Positions 11,198 through 23,450 of a stretch of 64,000 nucleotides of DNA are shown piece after piece (position 1 is the stretch's first letter; each line of letters begins with the position of its first letter). This DNA is from Diphasiastrum complanatum (Eukaryota > Streptophyta > Lycopodiopsida > Lycopodiales > Lycopodiaceae): assembly GCA_029204225.1 (NCBI GenBank), contig CM055104.1, positions 46,942,451 to 47,006,450 on the forward strand, read 5' to 3'. The position numbers and the translations under genes are program-made. The notes beneath the pieces were generated by a model. The model was given only the letters and a program-made list of their open reading frames with translations, did no database searches and was not told the origin of the DNA.

Positions 11198-11199
<2 letters not shown>
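10277..11199. other. No recognisable gene
   Basis: Unassigned sequence. It holds a short direct repeat of CTCTCACG around 10275-10310, a T-run at 10869-10882 and, at 11149-11168, three tandem TTAGGG units (GGATTAGGGTTAGGGTTAGG). The last is too short to call a telomeric tract. Confidence 0.5.

Positions 11200-11275
<76 letters not shown>
11200..11275. repeat. (GA)38 microsatellite
   Basis: Uninterrupted AG/GA repeat, non-coding. Confidence 0.95.
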
Positions 11276-11280
<5 letters not shown>

Positions 11281-11889
11281 ACAAATTTTTCATAATAACA
11301 AATTGTACACAATTAATGTTTCAAAAAAATGGGTCCAACTAGAGAGATTTTATGTTGCATGTACAACAGTATGTATGCACTTGTATTGAATTAGCACATG
11401 CACATATGCAATAATACATACGGATTGAATTAGCACATGCACTTGTAATGAATTAGCACATGCACATATGCTCACATGGACATATGCAATGATACATACG
11501 GATCACACGCAATGGGTCAATGTGAAACTTCTTGAGGACACAATATGCACACATATTCGATATGGTAAAAAAAAAAAAGTAAATTTTTTGAAGAAGACAC
11601 TTTATTTATTCCTCTTTTTCACATGTGTAAGTCCTCTCGCTTCCCTCTAACTTGATTTGGCCCCTTATGAATAACAATTGCAATGAACCTTTCATGCTAA
11701 AAAAAATGGCCTATTTTTTTCTAGGAGTGAAAAACGGCTACCCCTTTTTAGCCACGTTAGCAAACCTCTGTAGAGTCAACATATATATAGTACATATATG
11801 TACCATATGTGTGGGCCTCTTGGATTCACATGTGAACACACAGAAGTTCATCAAATTATTGCTTTGACACACGAGGGTATTGGGGGGAC
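11276..11889. other. No gene; degenerate minisatellite at 11385-11510
   Basis: The phrase AATTAGCACATGCAC recurs three times and CACATATGCAATRATACATACGG twice in degenerate form between about 11385 and 11510. No coding signal is seen apart from accidental short frames. Confidence 0.5.
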
Positions 11890-12915
11890 ATTTTTCCTCC
11901 GATGCTACTGCTCGAGCAATTCTTCTTGCAGGATTTTGGTGGCCAACCTTACACTTATATAAAAGTTTGGGATGTATGCCAATGCGCAAAGAATACCAAG
12001 AAAGCTGACCACAATCTCCTTACTCCAATACTTGAAAGCAAAGCATTCCACAAATGGGGTATCAATTTTGTTGGACCCTATTACTCCAGCAGCACATGGC
12101 ACCCAATCATGGTATATCTTGATTGCCATTGATTATACAACCAAATGGATAGAGGCTAGATCAACGTGCAAAGCAGATGCAAAATCTGTAGCACGCTTCC
12201 CCTATAAAAACATTATCACTAGATTTGGTTGTCCAATAGAGCTCGTTACTAATAAAGGTTCTCACTCCTTAATGAAGTAATCAACAGTTTACTGACTCAT
12301 TACTTCGTTATACACCGGAAGAGCACCCCGTACTATCCTAGATGTAATGGACTAGCTGAGTTTACTAATAAAATTGTAAAGTCTTGACTAAGATAGTAGA
12401 AACAAGTCGATCTAACTGGAAAACAAAATTATTTTCTGCTATTTGGGCATATCGAACAACACCAAAGTGAGCCACGGGTTGGAAAACACCATTTGGGCTG
12501 GTATATGGCCAAGAGGCTGTTATGCCAGTAGAGTTTTTAATTCCTTCTCTGCGCGTCACTTTGGCATTTGCCGCTGACTTATGCAACGATAGTGTTTATC
12601 AACACCAAGTTCAGAATCGACTCTTTACATTGACGAAACTATGTGAAACACATCTTATATCTTATCATGCACAGTTAGTTCATAAACGTCGACAAAAGGC
12701 TTGGCACGCTTGTCATGTCAGGAGTAAGGATGATTGTGATAAAGTTTTACTTTATACATCTTCCAAGTTCCATTCCGGAAAATTGAAATTCCGTAGCCAA
12801 GGCCCCTATGTTGTCAAAGAAATTTTCACCAGTGGTGCAGTCCAATTAGAAACCCTAGAAGGCATACCCCTTGAGACATTAGTCAATGATAGCCGACTAC
12901 GGAGGTACTATGAGG
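11890..12915 (+). pseudogene. Ty3/Gypsy integrase fragment
   Basis: Two overlapping frames together read as a Gypsy integrase: VCQCAKNTKKADH (zinc-finger tail), HKWGINFVGPITPAAHGTQS, YILIAIDYTTKWIEA, ITRFGCPIELVTNKGSH, then PYYPRCNGLAEFTNKIV and a C-terminal part ending SRLRRYYE. In active Gypsy integrases the core has Asp in IDFVGP and in VTDxG. Here both positions read Asn (GINFVGP, VTNKG), so two of the three catalytic acids are lost. A frameshift lies near 12080-12100 and another between 12280 and 12400. No reverse transcriptase of the same element is adjacent on the left. Confidence 0.85.
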
Positions 12916-13141
12916 ATAATTTTTCGCACAATGACATATTGCGCAGATTCCGATGTGGGCGTCCGACATATGTTCAAAAATTTCATAAATTGTCGCAATC
13001 CGACATGTCGAAGTCCGGCGTCCTAGTAAAGAATCCGAAAATCAGAGTCTGGCGATCGAGTAATCTGGGCGGCAACCAATTTTTGAAAGGCATGTCGGAA
13101 TTCGACATGTCGTATTCTGACATGCAACTCACACAAAGTTA
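12916..13141. repeat. Palindromic TCCGACATGTCG motif cluster
   Basis: Between 12960 and 13135 the motif TCCGACAT/ATGTCGGA recurs several times. One nearly perfect palindrome is CATGTCGGAATTCGACATG near 13091. It follows the Gypsy integrase end and precedes a Copia fragment, so it may be a U3-side LTR remnant. A similar motif cluster is found at 26990-27090. Confidence 0.45.
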
Positions 13142-15190
13142 AAAGTGAAGGTACTATCAAGCTGAATTTTCAAAATGGAATGTTGAAACTGATACCAAAT
13201 GTATTGTATGTCCCGAACTTGACGACAAATCTTTTGTCGGTTAGTTGAATCACAGATCTAGGACATAGGGTAGAGTTTCAAATAGATTCATGTCAAATTC
13301 TTGATAAGAGCAGGAAAGTTCTTGCACTCGGAAAGAGCCAGGGATATCTCTATAGGCTTAGTCATTGTAACTATGTGATTGATTATGCTTTAAGTTGTTC
13401 AACATCTATCAATAAATAATTGACTTGGAATTATAGACTTTGTCACCTTAATCGTGTATCGATAGGTAACATGTCTAGACTTCAGTTCGAGATTTAGACT
13501 ATAAACTTGTCGACCTTCTTGTCTGGATCATAGGAAAGCAGGCAAGAAGGCCATTTAAGTCAAATAAAAAACACACATCTAAAGATTTGCTAGACATTGT
13601 GCATACAGATATATGTGGCCCGATGCAAACACCAGTATTGCTTGGTGCAAAATTCTTTATTACTTTTATACATGACTGTTCTAAAAGAGCTGCTATATAT
13701 TTTCTGAAGCACAAATCTAAAGCTTTCAAATTCTTCAAGAAGTACAAGGAAAATGTTGAGTTCCAAAAGGGCAACAAGATCAAAGCACTAAAGAGCAACA
13801 ATGGCAAAGAATACATCTCGAACAAATTCAAAGACTATTGCTCAGCCAACGACATCGAGCAACCGTTCGCTGCTTCCTATTCTCCACAGTCGAATGGACT
13901 GGCAGAAAGGAAGAACAGGACCTTAGTCGAATCTACCAAATGCATGATAACTCATGCTTCTTTGTCCAAATCGTTTTGGCAACATGTTGTTTCGACAACA
14001 ACTCACGTGTAGAATCAATGTATAACTAAAGGTCTTCTTGATAGCAAAACCCCTCATGAAGTCTGGACAAGATCCAAGCCTTCATTGAAGCACTTGAGAG
14101 TATTCGGATGCATTGCTTATGCTCATGTCCCGAAGGACAATAGAAAGAAACTAGATGAGCATTCGTTCAGAACTATTTTTGTTGGCTATTGTGTTTTTGA
14201 TGGAATGTATAGACTGTACAATATAGAAACATGTAGAGTTTTTACTAACAAAGATGTGACTTTTATAGAAGATTAGTTTATTGATTTGAAGGGCAAGGAC
14301 CAGATGTAGTCTACAATTTCTGCCCCAACAACTGATTCTTTTCGGAAGATAATTTCTATTTCTTCCAGTAGTCACCCTGTACAGTCAGACCCAGAAGAAG
14401 AAGAAGAAGAAGCTGCAACTCAGTAGTAGCCGAATCAGTCGAATAAGCCGACAAAAAGTCGAGTTTTGTAGCCAAAAACTTCAACCAGAAGATCAACTCG
14501 CATTTGAACTCAGCCTGTCCGATACATTGATGAGTTCGCTCACTATTCCATTTAGGAGCCAACCACAGTTGAGGAAGCTATGTCAGCAGATTTGGATCCC
14601 TAGAAAGTAGCAATGGACAAGGAGTACAACTCGTTGATGAGGAACAACACATGGACTGTCACCGAGCTACCAACAGACCAAAAAGTAATCGATTGCAAAT
14701 GGATCTGCAAGACCAAATATAATGCAGATGATAATCTCAACAGAAGAAAAGCTCTACTCGTGGCAAGGGCATTCTCACACACCTCTATTCGACAGCTACT
14801 TTTGTATGCTGCTGCAAAACAAATTTTGAGATACACCATATGGATGTACAAACGACATTCCTCAATGGAGTTATCGAGGAGGACATTTATATGATCAATC
14901 CAGAAGGCTATATCCTCAATGGTCGAGAGGATCAGATATGCAAATTCCATAAAGCTTTGTACAGTCTGAAGCAATCATCCAGAGCATGGTTCCATTGAAT
15001 CAACACATTCTTAATTGACCATGGATTCGAACCTAGCTCTATAGACTGTGATGTATATTTCAAAGTTGTCAATCAATTCTTTGTCATCATCACACTCTAC
15101 GTGGATGATATATGTTGTTGTTTAGCAACAATATCAGGTTGACAAAGGATTTTAAGAGGATGCTATCCCAAGTGTTTGCTATTATTCTCT
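13142..15190 (+). pseudogene. Copia pol remnant (pre-integrase to RT)
   Basis: Contents in order: the end of protease/pre-integrase (LPNVLYVPNLTTNLLSV reading with stops); a degraded HHCC finger; integrase core with VHTDICGP (first Asp) and SYSPQSNGLAERKNRTLVES (third residue Glu present); the second Asp position reads Asn (LKSNNGKEY). Then come the IN C-terminus (LRVFGCIAYAHVP), a linker with several stops, RT start (DCKWICKTKY) and the RT active-site segment YVDD at about 15098-15109. Multiple stops and frameshifts occur. It ends at about 15190 against Gypsy sequence of the opposite strand. LTRs of this copy were not found. Confidence 0.85.
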
Positions 15191-15439
15191 ATTATTCCTC
15201 TGATTGTTAGCGCTTATTCCCTGATTGACAGATTCCAGTCAACTATCAGCCGACAAGGTCCGCCTGCTTCTAACTTCTATGATTTACAGTATAGTAGTAA
15301 TGCAATGGTGATGTACCGGCCTGTCAGTTAGTACAACTACGACCTGATCTCGATCCTACTCATAATAGATGCTCAACTTCGATCCGGATCTATCAGAATT
15401 AAAATGCCTACGTTCTATAGTCTGTTTTAAATGTTTCTT

Positions 15440-16620
15440 GCGTTCATCACTCAACAATTATAACAAGAACTCCTCAGGGAGCCAAGCACAAAGCAGCATC
15501 AGATTCCATGCAAAGCAATCTTGATACTTAATAAGTAACGTTTGTAGCACTTGAAACTATTCAGGATTAAGTTGTGATCCAACTTGTAAAATATTTTCTG
15601 GTTTCCCTGGTTCAACAAGATTCATAGGCTGTGTCCTAGCACCCGTTCTTCGGGTTCACAACATTGTGCTTTTGGTAACATGATAACCACATCATCTAGT
15701 GTCTAGCGTTTAAAATGTTTGGGCATATCATGCTGGACTACATCTGCTTGTTCTTTGTCAAAAGGATTTGTCTTGGATCTTTGCTTAGCCTTTTTAGTAG
15801 GAATTGATCGTGGAGATGATGACTTCCGAGAAGATAAACTCTTTTTTGAAGGTGAAGACTTCCTAGATGGTGTTGTCTTGCTAGAACTCTGACTTGCAGA
15901 ATCATCCTTGACTTTTCCTTTGTCTTTATCTAGTAAGGTTGGCACATTCTTTGAATCAACCTTTTGAGGAGGATTTTCCCATTTCAAGACCGTATTATAA
16001 TGTTGCTTGGCTTGTTTCTTCGTCATTGAACCTATGATATTGTCTTCCTTTAATATAACTATTTTTGGCGGTTTTATTGTTGGTTCAACAAGAATATTAC
16101 GCACTCCAATTCTGGTCGGATCCATATAATTTAGAATCTGATCATCAGTAAGTTCTGCATTGTCATCATAAATCAAGGCATGACTCATAGGAATGAGTTC
16201 ATCTTCAATCGGTTCTGGTATAGGCTCCGTTGATATCCAAGCTACGTTCAGCACATTCAATGGAAAAGTGATCGGTTTATCTAAAGTTCAATCCAATAAT
16301 GAAATCTCCCTCAAATCTGATTGATTATCTTGTTGACACATATAACCTGTTGTATCGTCAATTGTTGCAAGTGCTTGATTCCAGTTGACAGTATTGGTTT
16401 GAAAATCATAATGAGCTCCCAAATTTTTTACTGGTCGGTCACAAGTATGATCCGATCTTGACGAATCATCATTCTCTTTTTGAGCCACTGGTCTGATAGT
16501 CCAAGTTACAAGATCAACCTTGATTGCACATTCACAATTTTCAAAAGTGATTTTCCCGGTACCCCAATTATGAATTACTTGCGCAACTCGTAACCATGGG
16601 CATCCCAATAGGACTCGGTA
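15440..16620 (-). pseudogene. Gypsy protease and PR-RT linker
   Basis: On the minus strand, a frame at 16608-16288 starts MGCPWLRVAQVIHNWGTGKI, the C-terminal part of a retropepsin-like domain of Gypsy elements. It is followed by a 185-codon frame (16260-15703) rich in Ser/Lys (KTTPSRKSSPSKKSLSSRKS). After that comes the RT-proximal motif TQPMNLVEP, then QVGSQLNPE and LIKYQDCFAW. This is the usual lead-in to a Gypsy reverse transcriptase, but the enzyme itself is missing because the sequence stops near 15440. It continues the gag at 17000-18850. The same lead-in motif appears at 46085-46170. Confidence 0.72.
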
Positions 16621-16959
16621 GACATTTGGTGCTTCAAGTAAGTTTACGAAAGTAATGACAAACTATACTCGAGCAATTCTGACAGATATATCTTCAACCA
16701 TTCCTCGTGGATGAACTGTCGTTTGATCTCCAACTTAATGGCAAAAGCTGCAGATTTTATCTTTGTAAGGCCTCATTTTGCACATAGATTTGTAGAAATC
16801 AGGTTAACTCCCGAACCGCCATCTATCACAGCTGCTTCTTTAGAAAATTGCCTATGCTGTATCGGTAGGGTGATATTTTTTTGTTCACTTTCCCAAGTTG
16901 CTATGACATGGAGTACTTCATTAGATTCTTCAAATCCGGCACAAAAAAGTGGTTCTTGA

Positions 16960-18850
16960 TGGACTTTTGGATCAACTTAAGTTAACTTTTGCACTGATAC
17001 TTCTTTTGCTTGTGGCACCAACTTCAGAAACTCTCCCAACAAAATATTGATCTTACTAGATAAAATATTCATGAGCAGTTTTGTTGGTGCTTCCGGTTTA
17101 GTCATCTTGAAGGGTTCTTCATGATGATGCAACTGAACATTCATATCTATGCGTGGATTATTCGGTAGTTGCACTGGTGAAGAATGAACTTCGACTGTTG
17201 CTCTAACAGCTTCAAGCTCCTCTTCTTCTTGTAAATGTTTAATCCATTGCCTCATATCCTGATATCTTCTTTTTTATGCATGAAGATTTGGATAGACTCT
17301 AGATGTTGTTGGTATATCAGTTAATGGTATAGAATCGGCAGGTATTGGAACTGCTATAGGTTCTTTCTGCTTCTATGTTCTGGTAACCACCATCAAGGAT
17401 ACACTTGGTTCATTATGTGCTCTGGTAACCACCATCAAGGGTACACTTGGTTCATTTTGAGCTACTGGTCTTTGCTTGATTGTTATCAAATTTACAGGAG
17501 CTGTGATTGGTGGCGACTTTGGTCTTGTTGGACACTCCTTGTAGCAATGCCCATAACCACAGTCACGATAGAATGGTACAAATTTGTCTTTATTTGGACA
17601 TTCTGCAACTCTGTGATTTTCTCCACATGCAAAGCATCCAAGTGGTGCTCTGGTCCAGTTCCTAGATGCTTGTTGTTGCACGGCAGCATAAATAGCATAT
17701 TGTTTTGAAGATCCACCTTCATGATCATTACAATAGTTCCATTGCTCATTACATCTGTAAGGTTCTAGTTCCATCAAATTGGCAGGAGGAGTGGGGTGCC
17801 TTGGTGGGGCAGGTACGGCTAATCGTTTTGGGTATCCAAGAGCAGATTGATGATGTCTAGCTGTCGGATTTTCTCCATAATGTTGTTCTCGATATCCCAT
17901 CTGGGCATATCGTTGCTAAATTATCTGAAGATTGAAATTGCAAAAAGTCTCATGATCAAGCAAATTACACAAATGGCATATACTGATTTCCATTCATTTT
18001 TTTAATTGAGGACACTCATTCACTGTGTGATTTCCTGTACAAGTAGAACACCAGACATTTTTCCTGGTAGGAAAAGTCTTTGCAAACTTCTCAGGTTCCT
18101 TGTTTGCTTGTCCATGGAAATCTTCCAATGTTTTGATCTTCTCATCAAATTGCGAGTGCAACTTTTCCATCCGTTTTTGCTGGTTCTTTCCAAGTTTCTC
18201 GAACTCATTGAGAATCATCTCTGCAGTAGCATTGACATTTGTTGATGCAATAGTGGTGGATGTCGTAGTGTTTGCCTTGCTGTATAAGGCAACATACTGA
18301 TATTCGGCTCATCTTCTGAATCTTCATCCTCCTCCCGAATTGCATCATCCATAGCAGTTTGCAAAATTGCGCACTCATTATGGCGTTTCAGCTCACGTCT
18401 GATCCTTTTAGATAGACCTGACAAAAATCACATAATGATGACATTCTCATTAATCAGCTTAGGTTCGCACTCAGATCTGAGACGTTTTACCCATTCTATG
18501 TAATCTCGAACCATTTCCCACTTTCCCATTTCAATTTTACTTAAAAGTAGAAAAGGGTCTTCCATAAACTTCCGAGGTTTGAACTATGTGATAAGGTCTC
18601 GTTTGACAGTCTCCCAATCTGTATGCTTAGTTTCATCTTGATTATAGTACCAATCTTGTGCTGCGCCTGTTAAGGCCATAAGCAAAAGCTTAAGTTTATC
18701 CTGGGGAAAAACTTTGCCATAGACTTCACAAGATTCAGAATAGATCTGAAGAAATCTAACTGGATCTGTTAATTAATTGTATTTGGGTAAATCCAAACAT
18801 GGTGCTCTCCTAACAATGATTGGATTGACTTCATGAGGAGCTCCTCCAGG
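16960..18850 (-). pseudogene. Gypsy gag remnant with zinc knuckles
   Basis: The minus strand from about 18850 downward reads as a Retrotrans_gag-type capsid: WYYNQDETKHTDWETVKRD, then KMGKWEMVRDYIEWVKRLRS-like sequence and LSGLSKRIRRELKRHNE, with stops. Further down are a coiled-coil stretch with NVWCSTCTGNHTVNECPQ (one Cys knuckle, 17994-18218 frame) and a second frame (17373-17900) with CFACGENHRVAECP and CGYGHCYKECP, two knuckle-like motifs. Two near-identical segments reading MVVTRxHNEPSV form a short tandem duplication at 17380-17455. This is the gag of the Gypsy copy whose protease follows at 16608. The element is inactive. Confidence 0.78.
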
Positions 18851-19700
18851 GGCTGCTATTATTACAGATTAGATCAAGCAGACAATGAGATTGGATCTAG
18901 ATTTTTCAATCAAAACTATCTCAGATCAGATCTGCTAGATCTCCTCCACTTGACAAGAATTAGATTCCTAAGATCAACTGATCGATACTTCTCAAAATGA
19001 AAAATTCTCAAAATCAAAATCAGATTGTATCAGATTTGATCCAAAATTTGACAGAGACTTGATTTGGAAAATCAAAACCTCAAAATAGTATTGGCAAAGG
19101 TTCCTTAGATGAAGGTTGACTCGGCACCAACAATGCTATTTTTGGTAAAAACTCTCTAATCAAACTTTTCTTAAAAATTCTATGGAAATAACCTTCACCG
19201 AACTCTCAGACTGAGAATCTGACATAGATAAAGCTAGGGTAGAATTGGCGAAGGTTCCTGACATATAAAAGCATAGTTTTTGTAATTTGGCGAGGATAAA
19301 AATAGGGATTTTCTATGATTCTGATTGAATGAATGTTCGCTGAACTCAAAAATAATACTTTACTATAAATAGAATAATTTGAAAACTCGGCGAAGGTTCT
19401 GGAGCAGAATCAAGAGTAATACTGATATTTTTGCAAAAAAGAGACTTTTTTGACAAAAATATGACAATATGACAACTGATCCTCTGAAAAAACCATACGG
19501 AGATATACGCACTCTCATGAATACACACATACATAAACACATGCACTCACGTACATACACACACATACATCGGCTGTCAACGACCATCGGCTTTCCTCCT
19601 AAACCATCGGCCGCCATCCAAATCATCGGTCTCCCAGGGCCGTAAAAAACGACGGGCTTACATACTAGTATATATATAGAAGTCCAAGGGTCTATTCAAA
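18851..19700 (-). other. Probable 5' UTR/LTR of the Gypsy copy
   Basis: No open reading frame of note. The phrase GGCRAAGGTTCC recurs at about 19092, 19244 and 19388. TTGGTGCCGAGTCAACC on the minus strand near 19107-19125 could be a non-Met primer site. Short CA-rich repeats lie at 19515-19570. LTR ends could not be fixed. Confidence 0.35.
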
Positions 19701-19744
19701 TTTAAATGTCAAAATGAAAGGCAAAAAAAATGAACCTTTTATTT

Positions 19745-19849
19745 GAAAGGCAAATCCAGATGTGGCCAGTCATGGTAGTTTCATCCGAAAGGCAAATCCA
19801 GATGTGGCCAGTCATGGTAGTTTCATCCCAAAGGAAATCCAGATGTGGC
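19745..19849. repeat. 42-bp tandem repeat, 2.5 copies
   Basis: Units at 19745-19786 and 19787-19828 are identical, beginning GAAAGGCAAATCCAGATGTG. A third, partial and slightly changed copy follows at 19829-19849. Confidence 0.9.
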
Positions 19850-20615
19850 ATGAAAAAGTTGCGCATGTCATATTGAAAGGAGGGGTCATCTTTCAAATTC
19901 CAAGCTCAAAAAAATGCTGCAAAGTTTACTCAATCAATGCACTAGAGTAGCTCTCAAAAAACTTGCTGGAATCCACGCTGAGGCCTCAATTCATCAGTTC
20001 AGAGAAAAGCAGCGATGGGGGCTTTAACTCAGCGATGGCAGCCCTTGCTCAGGTTCACATATTCTTTCAAAGACACGATGGACTTCAAGATAGTACCCAT
20101 CAGAAGTGTGCCCTCAATAATCAATTGGTAGGCTCAGAGAACGATTCTCAAGATTTTATGGATCTCAGATGGGTGTCAGCTGTTGATGGGCATTTCTGAC
20201 AGCCCCAGCAGAGGGTATATGCTAATATACTCAACAACCGTTTCGGATCAATAGGTTTGCTCAAATAGCAGCTCTCCTTTGCATGCGGCTCAGTTAGCAA
20301 TGATAATTAGCTTCAAACAATTATTTTGAGGCAGCGATGACCAGAACTGATTTAATGAAGTGCGATGGATGCCAGCTTCAAGGAGCTCCCAGTGTGTGGT
20401 GATGGGCAACAAAGGTTCTTTGCCTCATATCAGCTATTGTGTCTTCATAATTATGACTAGAAACAAGACTTCTTGGTCAAAGAAGTGCGCTCAAATCAGT
20501 GGCATTTTGAGCGAGGACCAGCGCTCAATCAACCAATGTTTCTCAGAGGAGTGATGCTCCATTGCTCAGAAATGGATCAGGGGGCACAGAACTATAGATG
20601 CTTGTTTTTTTTTTG
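19850..20615. other. No recognisable gene
   Basis: Short frames (for example 19963-20199) match nothing I know. The word CAGCGATG recurs several times between 20010 and 20340. Confidence 0.4.
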
Positions 20616-20619
20616 TCCA

Positions 20620-21180
20620 TTTTGTCGTGAATTATGCAAAGGTATTCATTCGGTTTCAAGCACGACGACAACCTATTACTGTAGTATACACTATTACAAG
20701 CACGTTGCATTTTCATGTGCTTTTCTTTCTCTTCAAGGTATTCAAGTCTTTCAAAGACAACCTTTGTAGATTACAATTTCTCTTTTATGGATTTGCACAC
20801 ATCACATCTTGAGAAACCATTGTTTGTTGCTATTTGAACCTCCTTGAAATCATTATTCCACAATCTACCCATAGTAGCTTGTGAGATGCCTTTGACATTC
20901 ACCATTTTCATTTGACCATTGACTTCCTTTTGAATGTCCTTTACCTTATACACACTGGGAAGAACATAGTGTGTGTCTAGAACTCCCATATTAGTTGTTC
21001 GACACTTGTGTGGCATTCTATATGTAGTTGTTTTTATGAGCTCCCAAATTGGTTCCTTGGCTGCAGTAGTTCTCTATAATTTCCCAAGTTACCATGCATC
21101 AATTGGTCTCTGCTGTAAGTTGCGTACTCCGTAAACCATTCCTTGCGAGAGGTCACGTATTGGATAGCGTCGTTGTCTAG
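20620..21180 (-). pseudogene. Transposase-like (DUF7869-type) fragment, second copy
   Basis: The minus strand reads RDLSQGMVYGVRNLQQRPID, then stops, then YRMPHKCRTTNMGVL, LPSVYKVKDIQKEV, GRLWNNDFKEVQI, a CxxC segment FSRCDVCKSIKEKL and, after one stop, EYLCIIHDKMDKKKTS. This is the same order as in the gene at 39116-41198: a LW..DF..V block, then a helical spacer, then an Asp-containing (I)xDxMDKKK motif that I take as the first catalytic Asp of an RNase H-like fold. Here the Cys pair is preserved whereas it is missing in the other copy. Sequence after the Asp motif is not recognisable. No terminal repeats were found for this copy. Confidence 0.55.
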
Positions 21181-21239
21181 GTACTAGCTATCACACTCTT
21201 CGTTGTTGCTGCTGTAAGCCATTAACAAATGTGTGAATC

Positions 21240-22081
21240 CGTCGCGTTGGAGGAGTCTGGCTGCTGCTATTGTTGCTGCTTCTTTGCCTCATTGTAGATC
21301 CTGATGCGACACTCCTTGATGTCGTGATTAGCTCTTTTGCAATATCTGCAGAAGAGCTTCTTCCGCGATCCACCATGCTAAGTCTGAGCATGAGGCTTCT
21401 GATGTTGCTGCTGCACCTTATTCTTGCCCTTGGAATGATCTTTCTTCTTGGTGTATAGAGCCAGGGATTTGTCTTTGATGGACAAGCTCCTAGTCTTTCT
21501 CCGCATTTCTTCTTGAAGAAGATGACCAATCACCTTTTGAAGGGTGAGGTTCGGTTGTGTGGAGCTAATCACCACAAAGTGCTCATAGGACTTTGGAAGA
21601 GAAGAAAGCAAGGTCATAATGACATCATCATCTTGAATAGAACATCCTACAGTTGATAACTTATCTAACAGGGACTTGAAGTTGTTGATGTGAGAAGTGA
21701 TTGTAGTAGAATTAGACATGCTAAGAGTAAAGAACTTCCTTCTAAGATGTAATCTCGTGGTTACATTGTGAGTCTCATAGAGACTTAATAACAAATCTAG
21801 TGCTTCCTCAGAGGTTTTGCACGTGGTTACGTGAGATATTTGGGAGTCGGCCAATTGAGTGTGATACATTCTAAGGCCTTCTGATCTTTGATCCTCCAGG
21901 CCTTTGCCTGATCACCATCTTCTGGTTTCAGGTCTGCACCTTCTACTACATCCCAAAGATCTCTATCTATCAACATCATTCTAAGTTTCAGCTTCCAAAT
22001 GTAGAAGTTAGAACCATTGAACTTGTCAATGACTCTAGCTTCATTGAGTGATGAAGATGAAGAGCTACCTATATGAGACAT
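21240..22081 (-). pseudogene. Copia gag remnant (second family)
   Basis: The minus-strand start ATG at 22081 gives MSHIGSSSSSSLNEARVIDK then NGSNFYIWKLKLRMMLID, the typical N-terminus of Copia gag. After a frame change come LRRKFFTLSM, HINNFKSLLDKL, MTLLSSLPKSYEHF (UBN2 core) and a CCHC knuckle CRYCKRANHDIKECR near 21300-21350. Reading stops shortly after. It is related to the gag at 61047-61886 (same LHLRRKFFT and TLLSSLP blocks) but on the opposite strand. Confidence 0.82.
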
Positions 22082-22130
22082 GATAACAGTATACAAATAG
22101 AACAAACTTAATCTCTTGATTTGGACTATT

Positions 22131-22142
22131 CTCTGATACCAA
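22131..22142 (-). other. Primer-binding site, tRNA-Met type
   Basis: The minus strand reads TTGGTATCAGAG between the LTR to the right and the gag start at 22081. Confidence 0.75.
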
Positions 22143-22144
22143 TA

Positions 22145-23450
22145 TGATGGGGGCAAGGTAGAAGGAAGAACAAGAACAGAGAAGAGAGCAGGAATATTGC
22201 GAAACAGCTCTCCCGTTCTAATCGGTTGCTAGGTGCAAAAATAGTCTAATAGATAGCTTATGCTAAAGATAATCACAGGTTTATGTGTCTTGATTGCCCA
22301 ACAAGATCTTAAAAATTAATTCATACTCTAAAACAAGAGTACAATCCACCGAAGAGATTAGAGATGATTTATGTGTGGTACTACTGAAATCAGATTCAAT
22401 GTAAAGTATAGTTCTGAAATAAATGGAAGAGTAGTATGATATCGCGAGTTCCTCATGCGTCAAATACAACCATCGTCTGATCAGAAAATGAGGAGTCTTA
22501 GACGTCTGTGTTTTGATCAGAGTGAGTATACAAGCGCGATCAAACAACAATAAAAGTGCATTCAATCACAACAAGCATTCATCTACGTTGTACACAGATA
22601 AACGTGTTGCTTCTATATTACACTGAAGCATAATACAAATAGCAATTACAACCAAAAAATTGACAGCATAACTGGGAGGCTCAAATAAAATGTCTCATGG
22701 ACGGAGCAACCACTAATCTGTGCTTGGATGATCTATTTATAGATTTCATCCATGTATTAATTACATTGAATGTTTGTCACCTAATTGGGAAAGCCGTTGT
22801 ACTTGGAAGTATATGGCTTTTGTGAAAACTGTACATAGTGTATACGGTCAACAAATCAAGATTGTTGACGTGGACGAGGACGTAAAAAATTTCTGTCACT
22901 TCGCATGGTGTTTTGCGAAGTAACGTGGGAATGAACCTTGTTCATTTTAGATGACCTTTGGCATTTTTCTCTCTCTTCGGGTTTTTTGCGAAAAAGCCAA
23001 AGGTGTCCTACATAAGTTTAAGGCGCTTTTAGAAAGTTGAAGGTGCTTTCAGAAATGCGAAGATCTCTGTAACAATTTGGCTTTCTCGCATTCTTCGGGA
23101 AAATGCGAAGAAGCCGAAGGTACCTTCAAAACAACTTTAAGGTGCCCTTAGAAAGTTGAGGGTGCCCTCAGAAAAGCGAAGATGTCTTACAATATATTTC
23201 TCGCGCTTTTCGGATGAAAGCGAAGAAGTCGAAGGTACCTTGAAATTGAACTTGAAACATTTCTATTCTTGTTCGAATTTGAACCATTTTTATTCTTGTT
23301 CGAACTCGAAACATTTTTATTCTTGTTTGAACTCGAAACATTTTTATTCTTTTTCGTTATAAAAATTTGATTGATCAAAGTTTGCAACAGATGATTTTTT
23401 TTCAATTGTTTTGATTATCTAAAATTGTCTATCACACTCACACGTATATC
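22145..23450 (-). repeat. Copia LTR (minus) with U3 tandem repeats
   Basis: This is the LTR of the 21-22 kb Copia copy. A TATA box (CTATAAATAG on the minus strand) lies at 22735-22744. Further upstream in its direction of transcription, at 22976-23240, is an imperfect tandem array of about 116-bp units, each with a CTTCGGG-n-GCGAAGAAGCCGAAGG core. Beyond that is a 27-bp unit repeated four times at 23253-23355. The outer end of the LTR could not be fixed, so the repeats may be inside U3 or just outside it. Confidence 0.55.

Noticed and set aside
20360-20769. Overlapping 60-98-codon frames on the plus strand
   Set aside because: They are antisense to the transposase-like fragment or lie in unassigned sequence, with no recognisable motif.
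23253-23355. Repeat protein HFYSCSNSK from the 27-bp array
   Set aside because: A 27-bp period always gives a 9-residue repeat in any open frame. It is non-coding LTR context.
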